The notes beneath the pieces were generated by a model that made no database searches, was not told where the DNA came from, and saw only the letters and a program-made list of their open reading frames with translations. A program made the translations under genes and the position numbers. 40,194 nucleotides of DNA from contig CAZFXS010000020.1 in the NCBI GenBank assembly GCA_964523395.1, forward strand, positions 1 to 40,194, in the 5' to 3' direction. Position 1 is the stretch's first letter. Every line of letters begins with the position of its first letter. Positions 1-6,127 of the stretch are shown here, in pieces. This DNA comes from JANYJZ01 sp964523395 (GTDB lineage: Bacteria; Bacteroidota; Ignavibacteria; UBA10030; SZUA-254).

Positions 1-12
1 AGGATTTGTTCC

Positions 13-213
13 ATGGAAAAAGGAACAGTCAAATGGTTCAACGGAGCTAAAGGTTTTGGCTTCATTTCACGTAACGGCGGCGAAGATGTATTCGTCCATT
101 TCAAAGCCATCAATGGCGACGGATACAAGTCGTTGAATGAAGGTGATACGGTCGAGTTCGATGTCGAACGCGGACCGAAAGGACTTCAGGCCGCGAACGT
201 TTCAAAGATCTAA
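13..213 (+). CDS. Cold-shock domain protein (CspA family)
   Basis: This is a 66-residue single cold-shock domain, the usual length for bacterial CspA-type proteins, which bind single-stranded RNA and DNA and melt secondary structure in the cytoplasm. Both nucleic-acid-binding motifs are visible: RNP1 as KGFGFI at residues 13-18 and RNP2 as VFVHF at 26-30, after the typical opening GTVKWFN. An AGGA ribosome-binding site lies at the very edge of the window, eight bases before the ATG. The gene is followed at once by a strong intrinsic terminator, so it is probably monocistronic. Its promoter and any cold-shock leader lie outside the window. Family assignment is certain; which paralogue it is cannot be told. 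Confidence 0.96.
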   Translation: MEKGTVKWFNGAKGFGFISRNGGEDVFVHFKAINGDGYKSLNEGDTVEFDVERGPKGLQAANVSKI

Positions 214-235
214 CGATCGTTGAACTTCAAAACTC

Positions 236-271
236 ATCCCGCCTTCACAGTGTGAGGGCGGGATTTTTTTT
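236..271 (+). terminator. Intrinsic terminator of the cold-shock gene
   Basis: Arms ATCCCGCC (236-243) and GGCGGGAT (257-264) pair perfectly. An inner TCACA/TGTGA pair (245-249, 251-255) extends the stem, and a run of T follows to about 271. It lies 23 bases after the csp stop codon. Confidence 0.9.
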
Positions 272-354
272 ATTCTCTTTGTTCCAATTGCAAATCATAC
301 CAACAGACCCTATATTCACATAACCAACATTATGCTTTTTCCGTATATACACCC

Positions 355-1071
355 ATGACCGACACTTCATACCTGGGAACCACTAATCTTTGCCGCTATT
401 ATAAACGCGGGAAGCATGAAGTGCGGGCACTTGACAATGTGACAATGTCCGTCGAACGCGGAGAATTTCTGGCAATCGTCGGTTCATCGGGCTCAGGAAA
501 ATCCACGCTACTGAATCTTCTTGCCGGTCTCGACACTCCGACATCCGGCACTGTCGAGTTTTCCGGCGCCTCGCTCACCGCAATGTCGCGGAAACAACTC
601 TCCGCTTACCGCGCGCATAAGATAGGAATGATTTTTCAATCGTTTAATCTCATCTCACATTATACAGCGCTGCAAAATGTAGAAACTTCGCTCTACTTTA
701 ATAACACCATGCCAAAAGAACGGGAACGGCTTGCACGTGAAGCCCTTGAACAATTGGGCTTGGCCGACAGGCTAACACATCGCCCCGCGGATCTCTCAGG
801 CGGCGAACAACAGCGTGTTGCGGTCGCACGCGCTATCGTAAAAAAACCCGAGATTATTTTTGCCGACGAACCGACCGGCAATCTCGATTATGAAAACGCG
901 GAACAAATCGCTTCGCTTCTTACATCATTTAATAAGAGCGGGCTGACAATTATTATAGTGACTCACAACCTGGAAATGGCGCAGCAATATGCGCACCGGA
1001 CAATCCGCATGCATTATGGCCGCATCACGGAAAATATTTCACATACAAAACCGGGGGAACAACAATCGTGA
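355..1071 (+). CDS. ABC transporter ATP-binding protein (LolD/MacB type)
   Basis: This 238-residue protein is the cytoplasmic ATPase of an ABC system of the LolD/MacB/FtsE group, which drives FtsX-fold permeases rather than classical importers. All nucleotide-binding motifs are present: Walker A GSSGSGKST at 43-51, Q-loop IFQSFNL near 93-99, signature LSGGEQQR at 147-154, Walker B IIFADEP at 167-173 with the DEPTGNLD hallmark of this group, and the switch histidine in VTHN at 204. Its stop codon overlaps the start of the permease gene (GTGA), so the two are one operon and translationally coupled. No clear Shine-Dalgarno sequence is seen before its own ATG. Substrate is unknown; no MacA-type adaptor or TolC homologue is adjacent. 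Confidence 0.93.
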   Translation: MTDTSYLGTTNLCRYYKRGKHEVRALDNVTMSVERGEFLAIVGSSGSGKSTLLNLLAGLDTPTSGTVEFSGASLTAMSRKQLSAYRAHKIGMIFQSFNLISHYTALQNVETSLYFNNTMPKERERLAREALEQLGLADRLTHRPADLSGGEQQRVAVARAIVKKPEIIFADEPTGNLDYENAEQIASLLTSFNKSGLTIIIVTHNLEMAQQYAHRTIRMHYGRITENISHTKPGEQQS

Positions 1072-2534
1072 CGTTGCGTGACCTTATTGTTGTATCCACC
1101 GGAAATATGTGGCGAATGAAATTGCGGGCAATACTTACAATGACCGGCGTGCTCATTGCCATTGCCGCGTTTGTTTCTATGATTTCATTCGGCGCGGGAA
1201 ATCAGGCGCACATTGAAAAAGAATTTAATGAGCTTGGATTATTTTCGACGATGCAGGTGTATCCCAAAAACAAGGAAGGTTCGGATGATACCACAACACA
1301 TCCTATCCTTGATGCTGATGCGCTGGAACGCCTTTCAGCTGTACCGGGAGTAAATCTTGCTTATCCATATGACGCGTTTTCCGTCAAAGTTGTCTATGGA
1401 GATTCAACCGTAGACTCAAAAGCACAGGCGCTTCCCACGACTGCAGTAAGAACAAAGGTTTTTTCACGTCTGGTCGCCGGAGCACCATTTGACAGCAACA
1501 CTTCCCGCCAGGTCATCATTTCTAACGAATTAATGAAAGAGATCGGAATTTCCAGTCCCGATTCCGCCATTGGGAAATCCATTACAGTGTCCGTCAAAGT
1601 TTCGCTCATCGACAGCGGCCTCACACATATACTTGTTGATAATGGTGAATCACTTCTTGACCGAGCTAAGCGAATTACATTTGATTCATTATGGTACGGG
1701 AAATACCGCGGGCGTGTATTCCGGTCGGAAATAAATGAAGTCCTCCGCCGGTTCATTAACGGTTTCACCAACGCCAAGAAAACCATTACCGACACCCTGA
1801 CAATCTGTGGAGTTCGTGAAGGATATGACAGCCCACGCCGTCTTCGCATGGAGGATTTGGGAATTCCGATCGGCACCGCGACAAAATTCACCACCGAAGG
1901 ATTTAGCGGCAACCCGGTAGAAATGTTCTCCGCGCTCCAAAGCGGGAAACTTCTTCCTGAGCCGGAAGACAACAGTGGGAAAACATTTTCACAGGTTACT
2001 GTTGACTTCGACCCTAAGGTCCCGTACAAAACCATTAAGGATTCCATTACTGCAATGGGATACCGGACATTCAGCTTCGCAGAACAATTTGAGGATATTC
2101 AGAGAGCATTTATTTATTTTGATCTTGCTCTTGGCGTTGTAGGATTGATCGCGCTGTTTACTGCCTCCCTTGGAATTATTAATACGATGGTTATGTCAAT
2201 CAATGAACGGAGAAGAGAAATCGGTGTTTTGAAATCCCTCGGTGCAGATGACAGTGACATCCGGCGGCTCTTTCTTGTTGAATCCGGAGTGATCGGTGTG
2301 TTCGGAACCGTTGGAGGAATTTTCTTCGGATGGCTGATTACCCGCGTCGTTTCTGCCGTAGCACAGCATTATATGGAAAGTGAAGGAATTCCGCCGATGG
2401 ATTTGTTCGCGCTTCCTTACTGGCTGATTCTTATCGCAATAATAATCGGAGTCGGAGTAAGTATGATGGCAGGATTATATCCGGCGGCAAGAGCGGCACG
2501 CGTGGATCCGGTTGCTGCGCTTAGAAATGAGTAA
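1068..2534 (+). CDS. ABC transporter permease, MacB/FtsX family, with extended periplasmic domain
   Basis: This 488-residue membrane protein has the MacB topology: one N-terminal helix (about 20-43), a large periplasmic domain (about 45-345), then three helices (about 349-374, 405-427, 449-470) forming the FtsX domain. The motif SINERRREIGVLKSLGA after the second helix is diagnostic of the family, as is the C-terminal RAARVDPVAALR. The start is a GTG overlapping the ATPase stop, with GGGGG upstream. The periplasmic part is longer than in typical free-standing permeases of about 400 residues: roughly residues 175-250 look like an insertion rich in charged and aromatic residues. It should act with the upstream ATPase in exporting a lipid, lipoprotein, peptide or small molecule, or in mechanotransmission; the substrate cannot be inferred. 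Confidence 0.92.
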   Translation: MTLRDLIVVSTGNMWRMKLRAILTMTGVLIAIAAFVSMISFGAGNQAHIEKEFNELGLFSTMQVYPKNKEGSDDTTTHPILDADALERLSAVPGVNLAYPYDAFSVKVVYGDSTVDSKAQALPTTAVRTKVFSRLVAGAPFDSNTSRQVIISNELMKEIGISSPDSAIGKSITVSVKVSLIDSGLTHILVDNGESLLDRAKRITFDSLWYGKYRGRVFRSEINEVLRRFINGFTNAKKTITDTLTICGVREGYDSPRRLRMEDLGIPIGTATKFTTEGFSGNPVEMFSALQSGKLLPEPEDNSGKTFSQVTVDFDPKVPYKTIKDSITAMGYRTFSFAEQFEDIQRAFIYFDLALGVVGLIALFTASLGIINTMVMSINERRREIGVLKSLGADDSDIRRLFLVESGVIGVFGTVGGIFFGWLITRVVSAVAQHYMESEGIPPMDLFALPYWLILIAIIIGVGVSMMAGLYPAARAARVDPVAALRNE

Positions 2535-2537
2535 GTT

Positions 2538-3038
2538 CTAGATAGGTTTAAAACGCTCGAACGGTTGTTTACAACTATCGCACACAACCATTTGCTTACA
2601 CAACGTCGAGCCGAATAAGCCTTTCACATGAGTTTGACGTGACCCGCAGAATGGGCAGGCTACGGGTATATCAAGTGATTCCTGAAATTTCTCCCCCAGT
2701 TTTGGAGGCGGTGCAATGCCGTATACGCGCAGTTTTTCGAGCGTATGTTCTTCAAGCATATCGGTGGACCAAGGCGGAGAGAATGTCAGACGGATATCAA
2801 CCTTTTCAAACCCCATGCGTGTCAATGTCGAACTGATTTCTTCCCTCATCTGATCAAGAGCCGGACACCCGACAAATGTTGGTGTCATGACAACCGTTAC
2901 TGTATTTTCCGCAATGGATACCGAACGGATAATTTTCATCTCAACCAGGGAAAGCACAGGAATTTCCGGGTCATGGATATTACCTAACGCTTCCCACACT
3001 TCCGTTTCCGTTATGTGTTTAACTGTTTCCATTACCAT
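2538..3038 (-). CDS. paaD: Phenylacetyl-CoA 1,2-epoxidase subunit PaaD
   Basis: This is the 166-residue last gene of a four-gene paa run. PaaD belongs to the MIP18/DUF59 family and is thought to help mature the iron centres of the epoxidase. The N-terminal half carries the family pattern IHDPEIPVLSLVEM and the TPTFVGCPA motif with its conserved cysteine. The C-terminal quarter is a zinc-ribbon-like element with CPFC and CDSC pairs, as in true PaaD and unlike the shorter SufT-type proteins. The start overlaps the paaC stop; ATG at 3038 or the TAATG-coupled ATG at 3032 are both possible. It converges on the ABC permease gene with only three bases between the two stop codons. Confidence 0.93.
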   Translation of the reverse strand: MVMETVKHITETEVWEALGNIHDPEIPVLSLVEMKIIRSVSIAENTVTVVMTPTFVGCPALDQMREEISSTLTRMGFEKVDIRLTFSPPWSTDMLEEHTLEKLRVYGIAPPPKLGEKFQESLDIPVACPFCGSRQTHVKGLFGSTLCKQMVVCDSCKQPFERFKPI

Positions 3039-3790
3039 TTTGCCGCTGGCGCGATCCTGTACACCTGCTGAAGGTCATCAACCAGAGATTGCAAATGCGC
3101 AATATGCCGGCCTTTTCGTCCGCCGAGATCAGGCGTGCATTGCGCGGGCACACGAAGCCCTGCTGATGTAAGAAAAGGAACGACAACATTCTTCCATTGT
3201 TGTTCCAACACCTCGTTTCCGGCAAATACTTTCGCCTGTATCAGCTCTTTTTCATCCTCCAACTTCTCGAAAATACCGAGAGCTTGCGGAAATGCAGCAT
3301 CAACTGCAGACTGCATACGCCGGTGGCTTTCCTCCGTTGCATCGCCAAGCCGTATCAGCAAACCTTTGACATGCATCAGATGATACGCTTCCTCACGTAA
3401 AATTTTTGCCGCAATATCCCGGATTGCAGTATTCGAACTTTGTTCAAATGAAATCAGTCGCAGACGCTCAGCTTCATCAAACAGATATTGCCTGACTATG
3501 GTATAGGCAAAGTCTCCTTTCGGATATGTCACCAGCCGGCAACAGGTAAAATCCTGCCACAGCCGGAGAAACGCCATCTCATCAGGGGATTTTTTTGTGA
3601 GTTGTTCATAGAGCGAATACCACACAAGCGAATGGCCTAGTTCATCCTGCGCTATATTGGAAAATGCGATATCCTCTTCCAGAATCGGCGCGTGGCCTGT
3701 CCATTCGGAATTGCGATGACCAAGCATGAGTTCATCATCAGCCATGGCAAGAATAAACCTCTGCAAAACGGAATTTGAAGTATTACTCAT
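3032..3790 (-). CDS. paaC: Phenylacetyl-CoA 1,2-epoxidase subunit PaaC
   Basis: This 252-residue ferritin-like protein is the structural partner of the catalytic subunit PaaA in the phenylacetyl-CoA epoxidase complex. It has the usual length. The helical-bundle iron-ligand-like motifs QDELGHS and REEAYH are still visible, though in the characterised enzyme this subunit is regarded as non-catalytic. It overlaps paaB upstream by eight bases and paaD downstream by seven, so translation is tightly coupled. Identification is firm because all four subunits occur in canonical order. Confidence 0.94.
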   Translation of the reverse strand: MSNTSNSVLQRFILAMADDELMLGHRNSEWTGHAPILEEDIAFSNIAQDELGHSLVWYSLYEQLTKKSPDEMAFLRLWQDFTCCRLVTYPKGDFAYTIVRQYLFDEAERLRLISFEQSSNTAIRDIAAKILREEAYHLMHVKGLLIRLGDATEESHRRMQSAVDAAFPQALGIFEKLEDEKELIQAKVFAGNEVLEQQWKNVVVPFLTSAGLRVPAQCTPDLGGRKGRHIAHLQSLVDDLQQVYRIAPAAKW

Positions 3791-4070
3791 GAGAAATGTC
3801 TTTGATGGGCGCGTCGAAACCTTTGGGATCCCGGTAGGTTTTATCGGTTGTCTGCGCGAAGAAATCGTTATCCTGATAATCAGTTGCCGTAATATCTGTT
3901 GTTCTCACGACCCATAGACTGACACATTTTAACCGTCGTGCGAACTGGTCGCGTGCCATGTGCAACGCCATTTCCGGATCAGGCGCGTGAACGGATCCAA
4001 CATACATATGCGGATCCCCTTTCTTGGTCTGATGGAAAACTTCGTATGTTTCCCACTGCGTATCGGTCAT
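3783..4070 (-). CDS. paaB: Phenylacetyl-CoA 1,2-epoxidase subunit PaaB
   Basis: This is a 95-residue small subunit of the phenylacetyl-CoA epoxidase, of normal length. It opens with WETYEVFHQTKKGDPHMYVGSVHA, the characteristic start of PaaB, followed by PDPEMALHMARDQFARR. PaaB is known to bridge PaaA-PaaC heterodimers in the complex. Start and stop overlap paaA (ATGA type) and paaC respectively. Confidence 0.94.
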   Translation of the reverse strand: MTDTQWETYEVFHQTKKGDPHMYVGSVHAPDPEMALHMARDQFARRLKCVSLWVVRTTDITATDYQDNDFFAQTTDKTYRDPKGFDAPIKDISHE

Positions 4071-4999
4071 ACCGCTACAGTCTTAGACTGCTGTTTTGCG
4101 GCAAGCGCTTCCCGCACCCATCGACCATCTTCATGAGCTTTTCTACGGACTTCAAGGCGTTCCTTATTACAAGGACCATCACCGTTGACAACACGTTTCA
4201 GCTCATTCCAGTCAGGTTGTGTATACTTGAAATGGCCGGTTACTTCATCAAACTTACATTCTTTATCCGGAACCTCAAGTCCAAGCGCGCGGATTTGCGG
4301 AACGATATGATCAACAAACTCCTGACGCACCTGTTCATTTGTCTTTGTCTTGATCTTCCAGCGCATTGCCTGTTGCGTATGGACTGAAATCGAATCAGGT
4401 GGTCCCGACATCATGAGTGTCGGATACCACCAGCGATTGATCGCATCCTGTGCCATTGCGCGTTGTTCAGGTGTGCCTTTTGCAAGCGCGACAACAGAAT
4501 CATATCCCTGCTTGATGTGAAAAGATTCTTCATAACAAATGCGCTTCATCGCTCGGGCATACGGACCGTAGGATGATTGTGCAAGCATGGTTTGATTAAT
4601 AACAGCGGATGTATCGACAAGCCATCCGATTACACCAACATCAGCCCAGGTTGGCGTAGGATAATTAAATACGTTGGCGTATTTTGCTTTGCCGGTCAAC
4701 AACTCATCCAACATTTGTTCCCGCGTAACACCAAGTGTTTCAGCAGCCGCATACAGTAGTTGACCGTGTCCTGCCTCATCCTGCACTTTTGCGACAAGAG
4801 TAAGTTTTCTCCTGAATCCCGGTGCATATGGAATCCACTTCCCTTCAGGGAGCTGGCCGACTATTTCACTGTGGGCATGCTGACCCATCATGCGAATCAG
4901 ATTTTTCCTGTAATCCCCAGGCATCCAATCGCCGGGTTCGACCTTTTCACCTCTATCAATCCGGGCTTCAAATTCCGTCAGGTTTTGTTCTTCAGTCAT
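4067..4999 (-). CDS. paaA: Phenylacetyl-CoA 1,2-epoxidase catalytic subunit PaaA
   Basis: This 310-residue protein is the di-iron catalytic subunit that converts phenylacetyl-CoA to its ring-1,2-epoxide in aerobic phenylacetate breakdown. The four-helix-bundle ligands are visible: Glu45 in HSEIVG, Glu75 and His78 in DEAGHGQ, and the second pair in EESFH at 157-161. It is the first gene of the coupled paaABCD run. Upstream lie a weak Shine-Dalgarno sequence and, about 70 bases before the start, a symmetrical dyad that may be an operator or attenuator. PaaE (the ferredoxin-reductase-type electron donor) and the later pathway genes paaG, paaZ, paaJ and paaK are not in this window. Confidence 0.96.
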   Translation of the reverse strand: MTEEQNLTEFEARIDRGEKVEPGDWMPGDYRKNLIRMMGQHAHSEIVGQLPEGKWIPYAPGFRRKLTLVAKVQDEAGHGQLLYAAAETLGVTREQMLDELLTGKAKYANVFNYPTPTWADVGVIGWLVDTSAVINQTMLAQSSYGPYARAMKRICYEESFHIKQGYDSVVALAKGTPEQRAMAQDAINRWWYPTLMMSGPPDSISVHTQQAMRWKIKTKTNEQVRQEFVDHIVPQIRALGLEVPDKECKFDEVTGHFKYTQPDWNELKRVVNGDGPCNKERLEVRRKAHEDGRWVREALAAKQQSKTVAV

Positions 5000-5061
5000 G
5001 TAATCCGTTTATGAAATTCTTTATGTGCGTAACACTATTTAATTGACCACATGAAATATAC

Positions 5062-5100
5062 GAAGGTTTGCATTATGGTTCAACCATAGCCGCAACCTTC
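5062..5100. promoter_or_regulatory. Nested dyad element upstream of paaA
   Basis: Two pairs of inverted arms share exactly the same centre at 5081: outer GAAGGTT (5062-5068) with AACCTTC (5094-5100), and inner TATGGTT (5074-5080) with AACCATA (5082-5088). The 5-base segments between them do not pair. The element ends at the stop codon of the small upstream gene and lies 63-101 bases before paaA. No long T-run follows on the - strand, so an operator or an attenuator is as likely as a terminator. Confidence 0.45.
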
Positions 5101-5302
5101 ACACGTACAGATGACTAGGATAATCAACCGGTGGCGAAAGTAATCCTATCCGGTCTGTATCTTTGAAAAGCCCAGCATCTTTCAATATTCTCTCAAGAAT
5201 TTCATCCAAGTGAATTTTCCACTGTTTTTCGTCGGTGTTAAACTGATCAACGGCGGATTGTACCGTATGTTGAAAAGCTGGAAGATTTGGATAACGATTC
5301 AT
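5099..5302 (-). CDS. Small protein of unknown function upstream of paaA
   Basis: This is a 67-residue soluble, acidic protein that I do not recognise. It contains an amphipathic helical stretch (residues about 10-45, FQHTVQSAVDQFNTDEKQW) followed by a proline-containing tail. A good GAGG ribosome-binding site lies seven bases before its ATG, which supports it as a real gene. There is no signal peptide, membrane segment or cysteine. It is on the same strand as the paa genes with a 99-base gap containing the dyad element, so it may be the promoter-proximal gene of that transcript or an independent gene. No function is proposed. Confidence 0.55.
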   Translation of the reverse strand: MNRYPNLPAFQHTVQSAVDQFNTDEKQWKIHLDEILERILKDAGLFKDTDRIGLLSPPVDYPSHLYV

Positions 5303-5361
5303 TTGGACCTCATTATAAATGAGAAAAAATGGTTTTTAAACTGTAGAGTTTTCAGGAGGAA

Positions 5362-5904
5362 TTATTCTAGGCGAAAACCCATAGGGCGCTTCGGTTTCTC
5401 AGGGGGCATCATCAGCCTACGAATTGCCTCAAATATCGCCTGAATTTGTTCATCATGATTTTCAAATCTTTTTTCCAGCTCGATGAGTTTTCGTGACAGA
5501 TCTTTATGAGTGGCAAGAACTTTTCTCAGTTTCACAAATGCGCGCATGATGGCAATGTTCACTTGAATGGCCTTCCTGCTGCGAAGCACAGTTGACAGCA
5601 TGGCAACTCCTTGTTCGGTAAACGCGTATGGAAGATACTTGATATTCTGCCCGCGTTTCAAGGTCACAAATTGTGACCTTGAACCTCTAGTATCTGATTG
5701 GATGGCATCTGTTTCTTTACGGCTTAGTTGAAACATAAAGTCGCCGGGAAACCGTTCTTTGTTCCTTCTCACCGCCTGAAGGAGTACTTTGGGCTCTACT
5801 TCATACAACACTGCAAGATGCGAACTGAGCATAACTTTTTGTCCCCGTAGCAAAAAGATACGTTGTTCAATGAATTCCGCTGGAATAGCCGTGGATTTGC
5901 GCAT
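5362..5904 (-). CDS. ORF6N domain DNA-binding protein
   Basis: This protein has an N-terminal ORF6N domain (about residues 8-95), a fold shared with phage Bro/KilA-type regulators and spread widely in Bacteroidota and Chlorobiota chromosomes. Recognisable pieces are IFLLRGQKVMLSSHLAVLYEV, NKERFPGDFMFQLS and YLPYAFTEQGVAMLSTVL, followed by a helical, probably coiled-coil C-terminus (about 115-165). An in-frame ATG at 5931 exists, but the ATG at 5904 has a near-perfect GGAGGAAG site directly before it and gives the usual 180 residues. The codons for SQFVTL lie in a 27-base perfect palindrome that recurs upstream of the gene (see those entries). Probable role is DNA binding, perhaps of phage origin; targets are unknown. 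Confidence 0.88.
   Translation of the reverse strand: MRKSTAIPAEFIEQRIFLLRGQKVMLSSHLAVLYEVEPKVLLQAVRRNKERFPGDFMFQLSRKETDAIQSDTRGSRSQFVTLKRGQNIKYLPYAFTEQGVAMLSTVLRSRKAIQVNIAIMRAFVKLRKVLATHKDLSRKLIELEKRFENHDEQIQAIFEAIRRLMMPPEKPKRPMGFRLE
5657..5683. repeat. 27-base perfect palindrome inside the ORF6N gene
   Basis: Arms TTCAAGGTCACAA (5657-5669) and TTGTGACCTTGAA (5671-5683) are perfect complements about a single central A. The identical 27 bases occur again at 6040-6066. Read as protein, this segment encodes the SQFVTL part of the ORF6N domain. Confidence 0.9.
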
Positions 5905-6034
5905 ACTTCCTCCCATGATTGTGTAGTTCAATTGTGACTTACTAAAACAAGCTACAAAGATTTTGCAAAAAGTACAACAAAAATTTCAAACTTTCTTATC
6001 ACACGGACCATAGTTATCATAGAACTGTAACATA

Positions 6035-6071
6035 AACAATTCAAGGTCACAAATTGTGACCTTGAATTGTT
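6035..6071. promoter_or_regulatory. 37-base perfect palindrome upstream of the ORF6N gene
   Basis: Arms of 18 bases (6035-6052 and 6054-6071) are perfect complements around one central A. The inner 27 bases are identical to the palindrome within the ORF6N coding sequence. It lies 130-170 bases upstream of the likely ORF6N start and 57 bases after the stop of the giant secreted-protein gene. It has no following T-run on either strand, which argues against a plain terminator and for a protein-binding site or a selfish palindromic unit. Confidence 0.7.
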
Positions 6072-6127
6072 CCTACAGGCACTAACTATACTACTTCCAT
6101 TTTCTCTGAACAGAAAAAATGCGATGT

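Noticed and set aside
1394..2047. 217-residue frame antisense to the ABC permease
   Set aside because: It lies wholly within the well-supported permease gene, shows no domain motifs and has codon use typical of an antisense shadow.
2535..2537. Expected terminator between the converging ABC permease and paaD genes
   Set aside because: Only three bases separate the stop codons, and no strong hairpin with T-run is visible in either coding end, so none is annotated.
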